Shown here: piece after piece, positions 1 to 6,517 of the stretch
How the letters are laid out: every line of letters starts with the position of its first letter
How positions within the stretch are numbered: position 1 is the first letter of the stretch
Assembly (NCBI GenBank): GCA_017849395.1
Contig: JAFIHO010000199.1
Location: 1-9,817 of the forward strand
Reading direction: 5' to 3'
Length of the DNA: 9,817 bases
From: Hyphomicrobiales bacterium
Lineage (GTDB): Bacteria; Pseudomonadota; Alphaproteobacteria; Micropepsales; Micropepsaceae
The notes under the pieces: generated by a model
What the model was told of the DNA's origin: nothing
What the model saw: only the letters and a program-made list of their open reading frames with translations
The model's database searches: none
Position numbers and translations under genes: made by a program

Positions 1-19
1 AAAGGTCCACCGGACCTTT
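1..19 (-). terminator. Hairpin terminator downstream of pckA
   Basis: Two perfect 8-base arms (AAAGGTCC and GGACCTTT) flank a 3-base loop, 12 bases beyond the pckA stop codon. Read in the pckA direction the stem ends in three T residues. Any longer T tract would lie outside the window, so intrinsic termination is likely but not fully demonstrated. The arms start with A and end with T, so the same hairpin could also stop transcription arriving from the other side. Confidence 0.7.
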
Positions 20-31
20 CGCTTTTCCGGC

Positions 32-1639
32 TCACTCAGCCGCTGCCGCCAGGCTGGGGGCGGCCTGGAGGACGTCGGGACCGACATGGGCCTCGAACTT
101 CTTGAAGTTGGCGCGGAACATCTCCACCAGCTTGCGGGCCTGGGCGTCATAGGCCGTCTTGTCGGCCCAGGTGTCGCGCGGGTTGAGGATCTTGCCATCC
201 ACGCCCGGCACCGCCACCGGCACCCGGAAATGGAAGTGCGGGTCGATGCGCATTTCGACGTTGGCGAGGCTGCCGTCCAGTGCCGCGTTCAGCAGCGCGC
301 GGGTCGCCTTGATCGGCATGCGCGAGCCGGTGCCGAAGGCGCCGCCCGTCCAGCCGGTGTTCACCAGCCAGCAATCCGCGCCATGCTCGGCGATCAGAGC
401 GCGCAGCAGATTGCCATACTCGGACGGATGGCGCGGCATGAAGGGCGCGCCGAAGCAGGTGGAGAAAGTGGGCTGCGGTTCTTTCCCCAGGCCCTTCTCG
501 GTGCCCGCAACCTTCGCGGTGAAGCCCGACAGGAAGTGATACATGGCCTGGCTGGGTGTCAGGCGCGCGATGGGCGGGAGCACGCCGAACGCATCGGCGG
601 TCAGCATGATGACATTCTTCGGATGTCCGGCGCGGCCCGTGGTGGAGGCGTTGGGGATATAGTCGATCGGGTACGCGGCGCGGGTGTTCTCCGCATACTT
701 GGCGTCGTTCAGGTCGAGTTCGCGGGTCGCCGCGTCCATCACCACATTCTCCAGCACGGTGCCGAAGCGTTCGGTGGTGGAGAAGATTTCCGGCTCGGCC
801 TCGCGGCTCAGCTTGATGACCTTGGCGTAGCAGCCGCCTTCGATGTTGAAGATGCCGTTCTCGCTCCAGCCATGCTCGTCGTCACCCACCAGGGTGCGCG
901 ACGCGTCAGCGGACAGGGTGGTCTTGCCGGTGCCGGAAAGGCCGAAAAATATGGCGCTTTCGCCATTCTTGCCGACATTGGCCGAGCAGTGCATCGACAT
1001 CACCCGCTTGGTCGGCAGCAGGTAATTCATGATGGTGAAGACCGACTTCTTCATCTCGCCGGCATAGGAGGTGCCGCCGATCAGGATCAGCTTCTTGGAG
1101 AAGTTCACCGCGATCACGGTCTGGCTGATGCAGCCATGACGGGCCGGATCGGCGGCGAAGCTGGGCAGGTCGATGATGGTGAATTCCGGATCGAAGCCCT
1201 TCAGCTCTTCCGCGGTGGGGCGGATCAGCAACTGGTGAACGAACAGCGAGTGCCAGGCATATTCGGTGACCACGCGCACCGAGATGCGGTGGGTCAGGTC
1301 GGCGCCGCCGAACAGGTCCTTGGCGAAAAGTTCGCGGCCTTCGGCATGGGCCATCATGTCGGCATAGAGCGTGTCGAAATGCGCCGGGGACATCGGCTTG
1401 TTGTTGTCCCACCAGACCTGCGATTCGGTGCTGGCGTCGCGCACCACGAACTTGTCGCCCGCGGAGCGGCCGGTGTGCTGGCCGGTCAGAACCACCAGCG
1501 GACCGTTCTTGGCGACATGGCCTTCACCACGGCGCACCGCTTCTTCATAGAGAGCGGGGGCGGTGAGATTCCAGTTCACTGCCTTGAGATTGCGGAAACC
1601 TTGGCGCTCAAGGCCGTGGGCGCTGTTGTTCTGAGACAT
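32..1639 (-). CDS. pckA: Phosphoenolpyruvate carboxykinase (ATP)
   Basis: The product is a 535-residue cytoplasmic enzyme that converts oxaloacetate and ATP to phosphoenolpyruvate, CO2 and ADP, the entry step of gluconeogenesis from TCA-cycle carbon. Visible hallmarks are the substrate arginine in HTGRS (R58), the GGTSYAGEMKKS segment (about 188-199; K198 is the likely Mn2+ ligand), the metal-site histidine in MHCSANVG (H217), the P-loop GLSGTGKTT (233-241, K239), the kinase-2 aspartates in VGDDEHGW (D253, D254) and R320 in ENTRAAYP. The length matches the bacterial ATP-type family and no key residue is missing. I chose the ATG at 1637-1639 because GGAG lies five bases upstream. An in-frame start ten codons further up is possible but has less support. 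The gene is single, divergent from the moeB-like gene, and followed by a hairpin. Confidence 0.97.
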   Translation of the reverse strand: MSQNNSAHGLERQGFRNLKAVNWNLTAPALYEEAVRRGEGHVAKNGPLVVLTGQHTGRSAGDKFVVRDASTESQVWWDNNKPMSPAHFDTLYADMMAHAEGRELFAKDLFGGADLTHRISVRVVTEYAWHSLFVHQLLIRPTAEELKGFDPEFTIIDLPSFAADPARHGCISQTVIAVNFSKKLILIGGTSYAGEMKKSVFTIMNYLLPTKRVMSMHCSANVGKNGESAIFFGLSGTGKTTLSADASRTLVGDDEHGWSENGIFNIEGGCYAKVIKLSREAEPEIFSTTERFGTVLENVVMDAATRELDLNDAKYAENTRAAYPIDYIPNASTTGRAGHPKNVIMLTADAFGVLPPIARLTPSQAMYHFLSGFTAKVAGTEKGLGKEPQPTFSTCFGAPFMPRHPSEYGNLLRALIAEHGADCWLVNTGWTGGAFGTGSRMPIKATRALLNAALDGSLANVEMRIDPHFHFRVPVAVPGVDGKILNPRDTWADKTAYDAQARKLVEMFRANFKKFEAHVGPDVLQAAPSLAAAAE

Positions 1640-1657
1640 AGAAACTCCGTTTTCGTG

Positions 1658-1703
1658 ATAAGGCGGCACGTTTTGGCACGTTCCCCGGGCCGGTCCGCCT
1701 TAT
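1658..1703 (-). promoter_or_regulatory. 9-bp inverted repeat in the predicted pckA leader
   Basis: ATAAGGCGG (1658-1666) and CCGCCTTAT (1695-1703) are perfect inverted copies separated by 28 bases. They sit 19 to 64 bases upstream of the pckA start codon. If the pckA promoter proposed at 1712-1740 is right, transcription starts next to the outer arm and the hairpin would form almost the whole 5' leader. It could be an RNA structure controlling translation or stability, or a DNA operator. The sequence does not decide between these. Confidence 0.5.
1665..1682 (+). repeat. Tandem GGCACGTT repeat, 10-bp period
   Basis: The octamer GGCACGTT occurs at 1665-1672 and again at 1675-1682, exactly one DNA helical turn apart, inside the loop of the pckA leader inverted repeat. 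Same-face spacing is typical of a protein-binding site. The core GGCACG recurs in opposite orientation near the moeB-like promoter. Confidence 0.55.
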
Positions 1704-1711
1704 TCTGCAAA

Positions 1712-1740
1712 ATCTAGACCGCCCGCCCCCCTGACCACAA
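1712..1740 (-). promoter_or_regulatory. Predicted pckA promoter
   Basis: On the minus strand a -35-like TTGTGG (1735-1740) and a -10-like CTAGAT (1712-1717) are separated by 17 bases, the preferred spacing for a housekeeping sigma factor. The start of transcription would fall near 1705, giving a leader of about 65 bases. Each box matches the consensus only partly. The spacer contains a run of six G residues. Confidence 0.4.
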
Positions 1741-1801
1741 TCTGGCAGTGCACAAAATCGGCGATGAATTCCGTAATTGTATCAAACGGTTAAGATAAGG
1801 T

Positions 1802-1837
1802 GACGGTATACAGTCATGATGGGGCCGATATACCGTC
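1802..1837. promoter_or_regulatory. Central 9-bp inverted repeat in the pckA/moeB spacer
   Basis: GACGGTATA (1802-1810) and TATACCGTC (1829-1837) are perfect inverted copies separated by 18 bases. They lie about 45-80 bases upstream of the predicted moeB-like transcription start and about 100-130 bases upstream of the predicted pckA start. That position suits an activator or a shared operator for the divergent pair. Neither predicted transcript includes it, so a DNA-level role is more likely than an RNA hairpin. The regulator is not identifiable from the sequence. Confidence 0.5.
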
Positions 1838-1843
1838 CCAAAG

Positions 1844-1854
1844 CGTGCCGTGCC
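1844..1854 (-). repeat. Two overlapping GGCACG copies facing moeB
   Basis: On the minus strand GGCACG occurs twice with a 5-base period (plus-strand CGTGCC at 1844-1849 and 1849-1854). It overlaps the place where a -35 box of the moeB-like promoter would lie. Together with the copies at 1665-1682 this gives four hexamer copies in a 242-base spacer, in mirrored orientation toward the two genes. Confidence 0.4.
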
Positions 1855-1868
1855 TGCTCTTGAGGCAG

Positions 1869-1874
1869 TATAGT
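1869..1874 (+). promoter_or_regulatory. Predicted -10 box of a leaderless moeB promoter
   Basis: TATAGT (1869-1874) matches five of six bases of the -10 consensus and ends seven bases before the ATG of the moeB-like gene, so transcription would start at or next to the start codon. No convincing -35 hexamer lies 16-18 bases upstream. A TGCCT...AGGCA inverted repeat (1851-1855 and 1863-1867) covers that spot and may be an operator. The absence of a well-placed Shine-Dalgarno fits a leaderless mRNA. Confidence 0.4.
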
Positions 1875-1881
1875 TTCCCGC

Positions 1882-2661
1882 ATGTCGCTGAATGATGAAG
1901 AACTGGAACGCTATGCCCGCCATCTGGTGCTGCGGGAGGTCGGCGGCGTGGGCCAGGCCAGGATCCGCAAGGCCCGGGTGCTGCTGGTGGGCGCAGGCGG
2001 GCTGGGCAGCCCGGCGGCGCTTTATCTGGCGGCGGCGGGCGTGGGAACCATCGGGCTGATCGATGACGACCGCGTCAGCCTGTCCAATCTCCAGCGGCAG
2101 ATACTCTTTCGCGGCGGGGATGTGGGGCGGCTGAAGGTGGAGGCGGGGGCCGGGGCGCTGGCGGCCCTCAATCCCGGCACAAGGGTCGAACCGCATCCGG
2201 TACGGCTGACATCGGCCAATGCGCTGGAGCTGATCGGCAGTTATGACATCGTGGCGGACGGGTCGGACAATTTCGCCACCCGCTTCCTGGTCGCAGACGC
2301 GTGTTTTTTTGCGCAAAAGACCCTGGTGTCGGCGGCCGTGACAGAGTTTGACGGCCAGTTGGCCACCTACAAGGCGTTCGACAAATCGGGGGCTTATCCC
2401 TGTTACCGCTGCCTGTTCCCGGAAGTTCCGGCCCATGCGCCTAATTGTTCCGAAACCGGGGTTCTTGGCGCGGCGGCGGGCGTGATGGGATCGCTGATGG
2501 CGCTGGAAGTGCTGAAGGAGATCGCAGGCATCGGCGAAGGGCTGGCGGGCAAGCTGCTGATCTATGAGGCGCTGGCCACGCGCTTCCGCACCGTGTCCGT
2601 CGCGCCCGATCCCGAATGCGCGCTGTGCGGCCGCCATCCCGCGATCCACGGCATCGCCTGA
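1882..2661 (+). CDS. moeB: MoeB/ThiF/HesA-family sulfur-carrier adenylyltransferase
   Basis: The 259-residue product is an E1-like enzyme. This family adenylates the C-terminal Gly-Gly of a small sulfur carrier (MoaD for molybdopterin, ThiS for thiazole, or a relative). Features in order are the N-terminal ERYARHLVL helix, the nucleotide-binding loop GAGGLGS (37-43), the acidic DDD (61-63), the SNLQRQ segment (68-73) with its ATP-contacting arginine, the DGSDN motif (126-130) with the probable Mg2+/catalytic aspartate, the zinc cysteine pairs C174/C177 and C246/C249, and a conserved extra cysteine at 189. There is no C-terminal rhodanese domain, so it is the short bacterial form. MoeB is the best name, but a ThiF role cannot be excluded because no carrier gene lies nearby. 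The ATG at 1882 is the natural start. The aldehyde dehydrogenase gene follows after 68 bases on the same strand with no terminator between them. Confidence 0.88.
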   Translation: MSLNDEELERYARHLVLREVGGVGQARIRKARVLLVGAGGLGSPAALYLAAAGVGTIGLIDDDRVSLSNLQRQILFRGGDVGRLKVEAGAGALAALNPGTRVEPHPVRLTSANALELIGSYDIVADGSDNFATRFLVADACFFAQKTLVSAAVTEFDGQLATYKAFDKSGAYPCYRCLFPEVPAHAPNCSETGVLGAAAGVMGSLMALEVLKEIAGIGEGLAGKLLIYEALATRFRTVSVAPDPECALCGRHPAIHGIA

Positions 2662-2729
2662 CAGTCCCGCGCCAGTGATCGGGCATATCCGCACAAGACC
2701 CGCCCCGCGCGGCATGGGAGCGTAAGCCC

Positions 2730-4157
2730 ATGGACAAGCCACAAACCGACACCAACACGAATTTCAAACTCCTGATCGGCGGAAAGCTGGTCGCGGGTGA
2801 CGCCACCATGCCGGTCATCAATCCGGCGACGGGCGCGGAGTTCGCCCACGCACCCCGCGCGTCCAAGGCGCAACTGGATGAAGCCGTCGCCGCCGCAAAG
2901 CGCGCCTTTCCCGGCTGGGCCGCGACATCGGTGGAAGACCGGCGCGCCGTGCTGCGCGCCATCGCCGATCGGGTGGAAGCCGCGTCCGACGAACTCGCGC
3001 CCCTGCTGGTGCGCGAGAATGGCATGCCGCTGGCCAATGCCCGCATCGAGGTGATCGTGTTCGCGGGCAAGCTGCGCGCCTGTGCCCGGAAGGAAATACA
3101 GTCCCGCGTCATCGAGGTCGCGCCCGGCTGGCAGGCGGAACAGGTGATCCGTCCGCTGGGCGTGGTGGCGGCCATCACCGCCTGGAATGTGCCGCTGATC
3201 CTGCTGGGCTCCAAGCTGGGACCGGCGCTGATGGTGGGCAACACGGTGGTTGCCAAGCCCGCGCCGACAACGCCGCTGACCGCGCTGCGCATCGGCGAAC
3301 TGGTGGCCGATCTTCTGCCGCCGGGCGTGCTCAACATCATCACCGACGCCAATGATCTGGGCGGCGCATTGACCAGCCATCCCGATGTGCGGCTTGTGTC
3401 CTTCACCGGCTCCACCGCCACCGGCAAGAAAGTGGTGGTGTCCGGCGCGGGCACGATGAAACGCGCGATCATGGAACTGGGCGGCAATGACCCCGCCATC
3501 GTGCTGGAGGATGTGGATGTGCCCGAAGTGGCGCGCATCCTGTTCGACTCCGCCTTCATGAACAGCGGACAGGCCTGCATCGCCACCAAGCGCGTCTATG
3601 CCCATCGCGCCATTCATGAGGCGCTGTGCGCGGAGCTTGGCAAGCTGGCGCGCGCGGCGCGATCCGGCGACGGATTCGAGGAGGGTGTCGCGTTCGGCCC
3701 GTTGCAGAACAAGGCGCAGTTCGAGCGGGTGCAGGCGCTGCTGGAAGGCGCGAAGAAAAGCGCGACCATCGTGGCCCAGGGCGAAATCCCGGAGGGGCCC
3801 GGCTATTTCGTGCCGCCCACCATCCTGAAGGACCTGCCCGAGGACAGCCCTGTCGTGACCGAGGAGCAGTTCGGCCCGGTGCTGCCGGTTCTGGTGTTCG
3901 ACGATGTGGAGGACGCCATCGCCCGTGCCAACGCCACGACCTATGGTTTGGCGGGGTCGGTTTTTTCCGGCAACCCGGCCCGCGCCCGCGCTATCGCGGC
4001 CCGCATCGAGGCGGGGACCGTGACGGTCAACAAGACCATCGCGTTCCATGAGAACCTGCCCTTTGGCGGGGCCAAGGAATCCGGCCTTGGCGTGGATGGC
4101 GGACAACACGCCTTCGCCGCCTATGGCCAGTTGCACATCGTCGATGGCGGACGCTGA
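2730..4157 (+). CDS. Aldehyde dehydrogenase family protein, NAD(P)-dependent
   Basis: The 475-residue soluble enzyme oxidises an aldehyde to a carboxylic acid with NAD(P)+. Visible catalytic elements are the oxyanion asparagine in ITAWNVP (N153), the cofactor lysine in VVAKPAPTTPL (K176), FTGSTATGK (225-233) at the nucleotide site, the general base in MELGGN (E249), the nucleophile in NSGQACIATKR (C283) and the ribose-contacting glutamate in EEQFGPV (E379). The acidic residue that follows the cofactor lysine by three positions in NAD-specific ALDH2-type enzymes is a proline here (P179), so NADP+ use is plausible; that is inference. Substrate cannot be read from the sequence. The ATG at 2730 has GGGAG (2716-2720) nine bases upstream. 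The gene may be cotranscribed with the moeB-like gene, although no functional link between them is evident. Confidence 0.93.
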   Translation: MDKPQTDTNTNFKLLIGGKLVAGDATMPVINPATGAEFAHAPRASKAQLDEAVAAAKRAFPGWAATSVEDRRAVLRAIADRVEAASDELAPLLVRENGMPLANARIEVIVFAGKLRACARKEIQSRVIEVAPGWQAEQVIRPLGVVAAITAWNVPLILLGSKLGPALMVGNTVVAKPAPTTPLTALRIGELVADLLPPGVLNIITDANDLGGALTSHPDVRLVSFTGSTATGKKVVVSGAGTMKRAIMELGGNDPAIVLEDVDVPEVARILFDSAFMNSGQACIATKRVYAHRAIHEALCAELGKLARAARSGDGFEEGVAFGPLQNKAQFERVQALLEGAKKSATIVAQGEIPEGPGYFVPPTILKDLPEDSPVVTEEQFGPVLPVLVFDDVEDAIARANATTYGLAGSVFSGNPARARAIAARIEAGTVTVNKTIAFHENLPFGGAKESGLGVDGGQHAFAAYGQLHIVDGGR

Positions 4158-4254
4158 AAGCGCGCGAAAATACAATAATTTACGGCCATAACGGGAACTC
4201 CGGCGGGTGCGCAATTTCCCCTATCGCTAACCGAATTTAACGCTGTCTAAAGAA

Positions 4255-4272
4255 GGGGTGTGGCAACACTCC
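4255..4272 (+). promoter_or_regulatory. Hairpin between a purine-rich SD and the start codon
   Basis: The spacer 4158-4276 is more AT-rich than its surroundings and shows no clear terminator for the aldehyde dehydrogenase gene. Its right end holds a compact stem: 4255-4261 pairs with 4266-4272 (seven pairs, one of them G-U) around the loop GGCA. A Shine-Dalgarno-like AGAAGG (4251-4256) lies at the 5' foot of the stem, 20 bases from the ATG at 4277, which is too far in linear form. A partly folded stem would bring it to roughly eight bases. Full pairing would instead hide the last two G residues of the SD. Confidence 0.4.
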
Positions 4273-4276
4273 GGCC

Positions 4277-6004
4277 ATGCCCAATCAGATTCATTACGAG
4301 GTGTTCCGCCGGGTCGGCGCAAAGGGCGGCTGGAACCTTTTGGAAGTCCTTCCCTCCCGCGACGCCGCGCTCAAGCTTGCCAAGGACACCATGGCCGAGG
4401 GCAACGCCACCGGCGTCAAGGTGATGAAGGAAACCTATAACGACGACACCGGCGACTATCTCTCGCTGAAGATCTTCGAGGAGGGCCTGAACAGCTATTC
4501 GGTGCCCGCCGCCGCCGAGGAAACGCCCAACGCCATTCCCTGCTTCAAGCCGGAAGACCTTTATTCCTATCACGCGCGCTCCACCATCGCGCGGCTGCTG
4601 GTGGACTTCCTGGCGCGCAACAAGATCACCGTCACCGAATTGATCCACCGCGCCGACATGCTGGAGAAGCTGGAGGCGACCGGAACGACTTTCCAATTCG
4701 CGATCCAGAAAGTGGCGGTGGCGCAGGCCGCGTCCAGCACCGTGGGCGTGCAGCAGATCGTCAAGGGCTTGAACGAACTGACCACCAAGGCGTGCAACCG
4801 CGTCTACAAGGACCAGCGCGCCGGAAAATTCCCCGATCCCGAGGCCGCGCAGTTCAAGCTTCTGGCCGCGAAGCTGGCGGGCCAGGGCGACGCCGCCTAT
4901 CTTTTCAATGGCGCGCTGGCGCGGCATCTGAAGGAATGCAAGGGCTGGGACGAAAAGGTCCTGCGTCTTCTCACCATCATGGAGGACGCGCCGAAAGAAG
5001 AAGGCAAACCGCGCGAGCTGGTTCTGTCTTCGATCGATTCCATCCTGGCCGAAGTTCTGGGCGGATCGGCGGCGTTGCGCGATTTGCTGGGCGCGTCGGA
5101 AAACCTGGCGGAGATGCTGCGCAAGCTGGTGGACCTTTTCCTGGGCCGCACAAGGCCGGATGCCGCCGACGGGTTGAAGCTGCTCAACAGCCATTTCGCC
5201 GCCGACACATTGCCCGAGGCGCGCACCGCCGTCGCCAACCGCATCATCGCCGAGTTCAAGGCCAACAAGCGGCTGTGTCCGGAATCGGTGGTCGAGGAAC
5301 TGAAGGCGCTGCGCAGCATCGCCAATTCCATCGTGCTGGGCGTGGGCAAGTATCTGAGCCAGGACGATCTGATCGCTGCATTCACCCTGCGCTCCGAACG
5401 GCTGGTGATGCCGGAGGTTCTGGGCAATTACCTGGAAGGCGCGGCGCCCGACGAGAAGTTCGAGCGGATGCTGTTTGTCGAGGACAATATCATCGGCGCC
5501 AAGAACAAGCGCGCGCTGTCGGTCTTTACCCTGCCCCTGTTGACGGGCGCTTTCGATGCCCATTTCCACAATCCGAAAATCCCGCTGGTGCAGCGCTTGC
5601 AGAGGCTGGCCAATCTGCAGGCGCGCGTGAACCGTTCGGGCTTCGTCGACGTGACCAAGACGCAGATGAGCGAGAAGCTGGATGCGCTGGCGGTGGCGGT
5701 GGAGGCCAAGGGACGGCTGTTCGAATCCGTCCAGGCGCGGCCGACCAACCATGTCGAGCGCGCGACGACCCTGCTGAAGCTGGCCACGAGCGGCGTGTTC
5801 ACCGAGCCCCAGTTGGCGGGCAAGGCGCGCAAGATCATTCTTGGCTATCTGTCCCAGCCGGGCTTCCTGACCGGCTATCTGGCGCAGATGCCGCGCGACG
5901 CGGACACACCGCCCGATAGTCAGAAGGCCATGAGCGAATTGATGGCGGAACTGGGCAAGGCGGGAATCACCGCGGAGACCGGACTCAAATCCATTGCGGC
6001 GTAG
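4277..6004 (+). CDS. Uncharacterised 575-residue alpha-helical protein
   Basis: I do not recognise a named family. The predicted protein is soluble, with no signal peptide or membrane segment. Residues 1-75 look like a small alpha/beta module: a strand at YEVF (7-10), then GGWNLLEV (17-24), a helix SRDAALKLAKDTM (27-39), a strand GVKVMKETY (46-54) and DYLSLKIFEE (60-69). I recall similar short N-terminal modules (YEV...W...A..A...GV.V..E.YD) in other alphaproteobacterial proteins of unknown role; this is from memory, not a search. Residues 90-575 are mostly leucine- and alanine-rich amphipathic helices, for example 100-135, 185-235, 245-290, 330-360 and 435-500, which suggests a helical repeat or scaffold fold. 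A proline-rich break at 539-547 precedes a short C-terminal helix. No catalytic motif, zinc site or P-loop is visible. Codon use matches the neighbours. The ATG at 4277 is the only plausible start nearby. The gene stands alone, convergent with the Rap1a-like gene. Confidence 0.85.
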   Translation: MPNQIHYEVFRRVGAKGGWNLLEVLPSRDAALKLAKDTMAEGNATGVKVMKETYNDDTGDYLSLKIFEEGLNSYSVPAAAEETPNAIPCFKPEDLYSYHARSTIARLLVDFLARNKITVTELIHRADMLEKLEATGTTFQFAIQKVAVAQAASSTVGVQQIVKGLNELTTKACNRVYKDQRAGKFPDPEAAQFKLLAAKLAGQGDAAYLFNGALARHLKECKGWDEKVLRLLTIMEDAPKEEGKPRELVLSSIDSILAEVLGGSAALRDLLGASENLAEMLRKLVDLFLGRTRPDAADGLKLLNSHFAADTLPEARTAVANRIIAEFKANKRLCPESVVEELKALRSIANSIVLGVGKYLSQDDLIAAFTLRSERLVMPEVLGNYLEGAAPDEKFERMLFVEDNIIGAKNKRALSVFTLPLLTGAFDAHFHNPKIPLVQRLQRLANLQARVNRSGFVDVTKTQMSEKLDALAVAVEAKGRLFESVQARPTNHVERATTLLKLATSGVFTEPQLAGKARKIILGYLSQPGFLTGYLAQMPRDADTPPDSQKAMSELMAELGKAGITAETGLKSIAA

Positions 6005-6007
6005 CGG

Positions 6008-6427
6008 CTAGATTTCACGCACCGGCTTGTCGGTGGGTCGCGCCGGCGCCGAGGATTGAGGTTCCGGATCGTAATTCGAACGGCACGGGAATTCCTGCCG
6101 AAACGCGCTCTGCACGACCTTGGCGCTCTGCAATCCGCCCAGGTCCGGATGCTCGGCGAGATAGCGGCGCACGATGGGGAGCGCATCGCGGGAATCGAAT
6201 TTGTCCGGAAAGCATATCCTCGGGTGAACCGCCACCGCCATGCCTTCAACGACACCGCGCACATAGGCCCTGCAGGGCAGATCGAACCAGATATTCGCGC
6301 TGCCGCAACTGCGCCGGAAATCTGCGACCCTTCCCACCGGGGGAGCGGTATGGAACGCGGCATAAAGGGCCCAAAAGCCCAGAAGCATGACGCTCAGGAT
6401 GATGCAGTTCTTCACGCAGGCCTCCAT
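6008..6427 (-). CDS. Rap1a/Tai-like exported protein
   Basis: The 139-residue product has a short N-terminus with one lysine and a hydrophobic segment at about 9-25, which suggests export to the periplasm by a signal peptide or anchoring by a single membrane helix. The body fits the pattern I associate with the Rap1a/Tai domain: C41, a CRAYVRGVVEGM segment (52-63, C52), RICFPD (70-75, C72), VRRYLAEHPDL (86-96) and the terminal AFRQEFPC (108-115, C115). Four cysteines (41, 52, 72, 115) could form two disulfides in the periplasm. Some family members are immunity proteins for type VI secretion effectors, but many are orphans, and no effector or secretion gene is visible here. A low-complexity, proline-rich tail follows residue 119. 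The ATG at 6427 is the first ATG, with AGGA only two bases upstream; a TTG at 6496 would add 23 residues. It lies 90 bases downstream of polA on the same strand. Confidence 0.72.
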   Translation of the reverse strand: MEACVKNCIILSVMLLGFWALYAAFHTAPPVGRVADFRRSCGSANIWFDLPCRAYVRGVVEGMAVAVHPRICFPDKFDSRDALPIVRRYLAEHPDLGGLQSAKVVQSAFRQEFPCRSNYDPEPQSSAPARPTDKPVREI

Positions 6428-6517
6428 GTTCCTGATGTCTGGGCCATCCGCCGTCAAAACTAACCAGGAGAGCAGACGGCCCGCAAATCCCTCCAAAAGT
6501 TCCGAAGCGGCCTGGCG

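Noticed and set aside
1674..1690. Sigma-54-like -24 element TGGCACG
   Set aside because: The -12 element (TTGC four bases later) is replaced by CCGG, and the orientation points away from pckA with no gene to serve.
86..1717. Long plus-strand open frame opposite pckA
   Set aside because: It has no recognisable protein features, its composition (many H, R, G, Q) is the mirror of a GC-rich gene, and pckA is certain. The same applies to long frames opposite the aldehyde dehydrogenase (2562-4214), the unknown protein (4247-5752) and polA (7349-9604).
4158..4250. Rho-independent terminator after the aldehyde dehydrogenase gene
   Set aside because: The stretch is AT-rich but has no stem followed by a T tract; only short GC self-complementary bits are present.
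6008..6427. Type VI secretion effector-immunity locus
   Set aside because: Only the immunity-like fold is suggested. No effector, Hcp, VgrG or PAAR gene lies in the window, and the neighbours are housekeeping genes.
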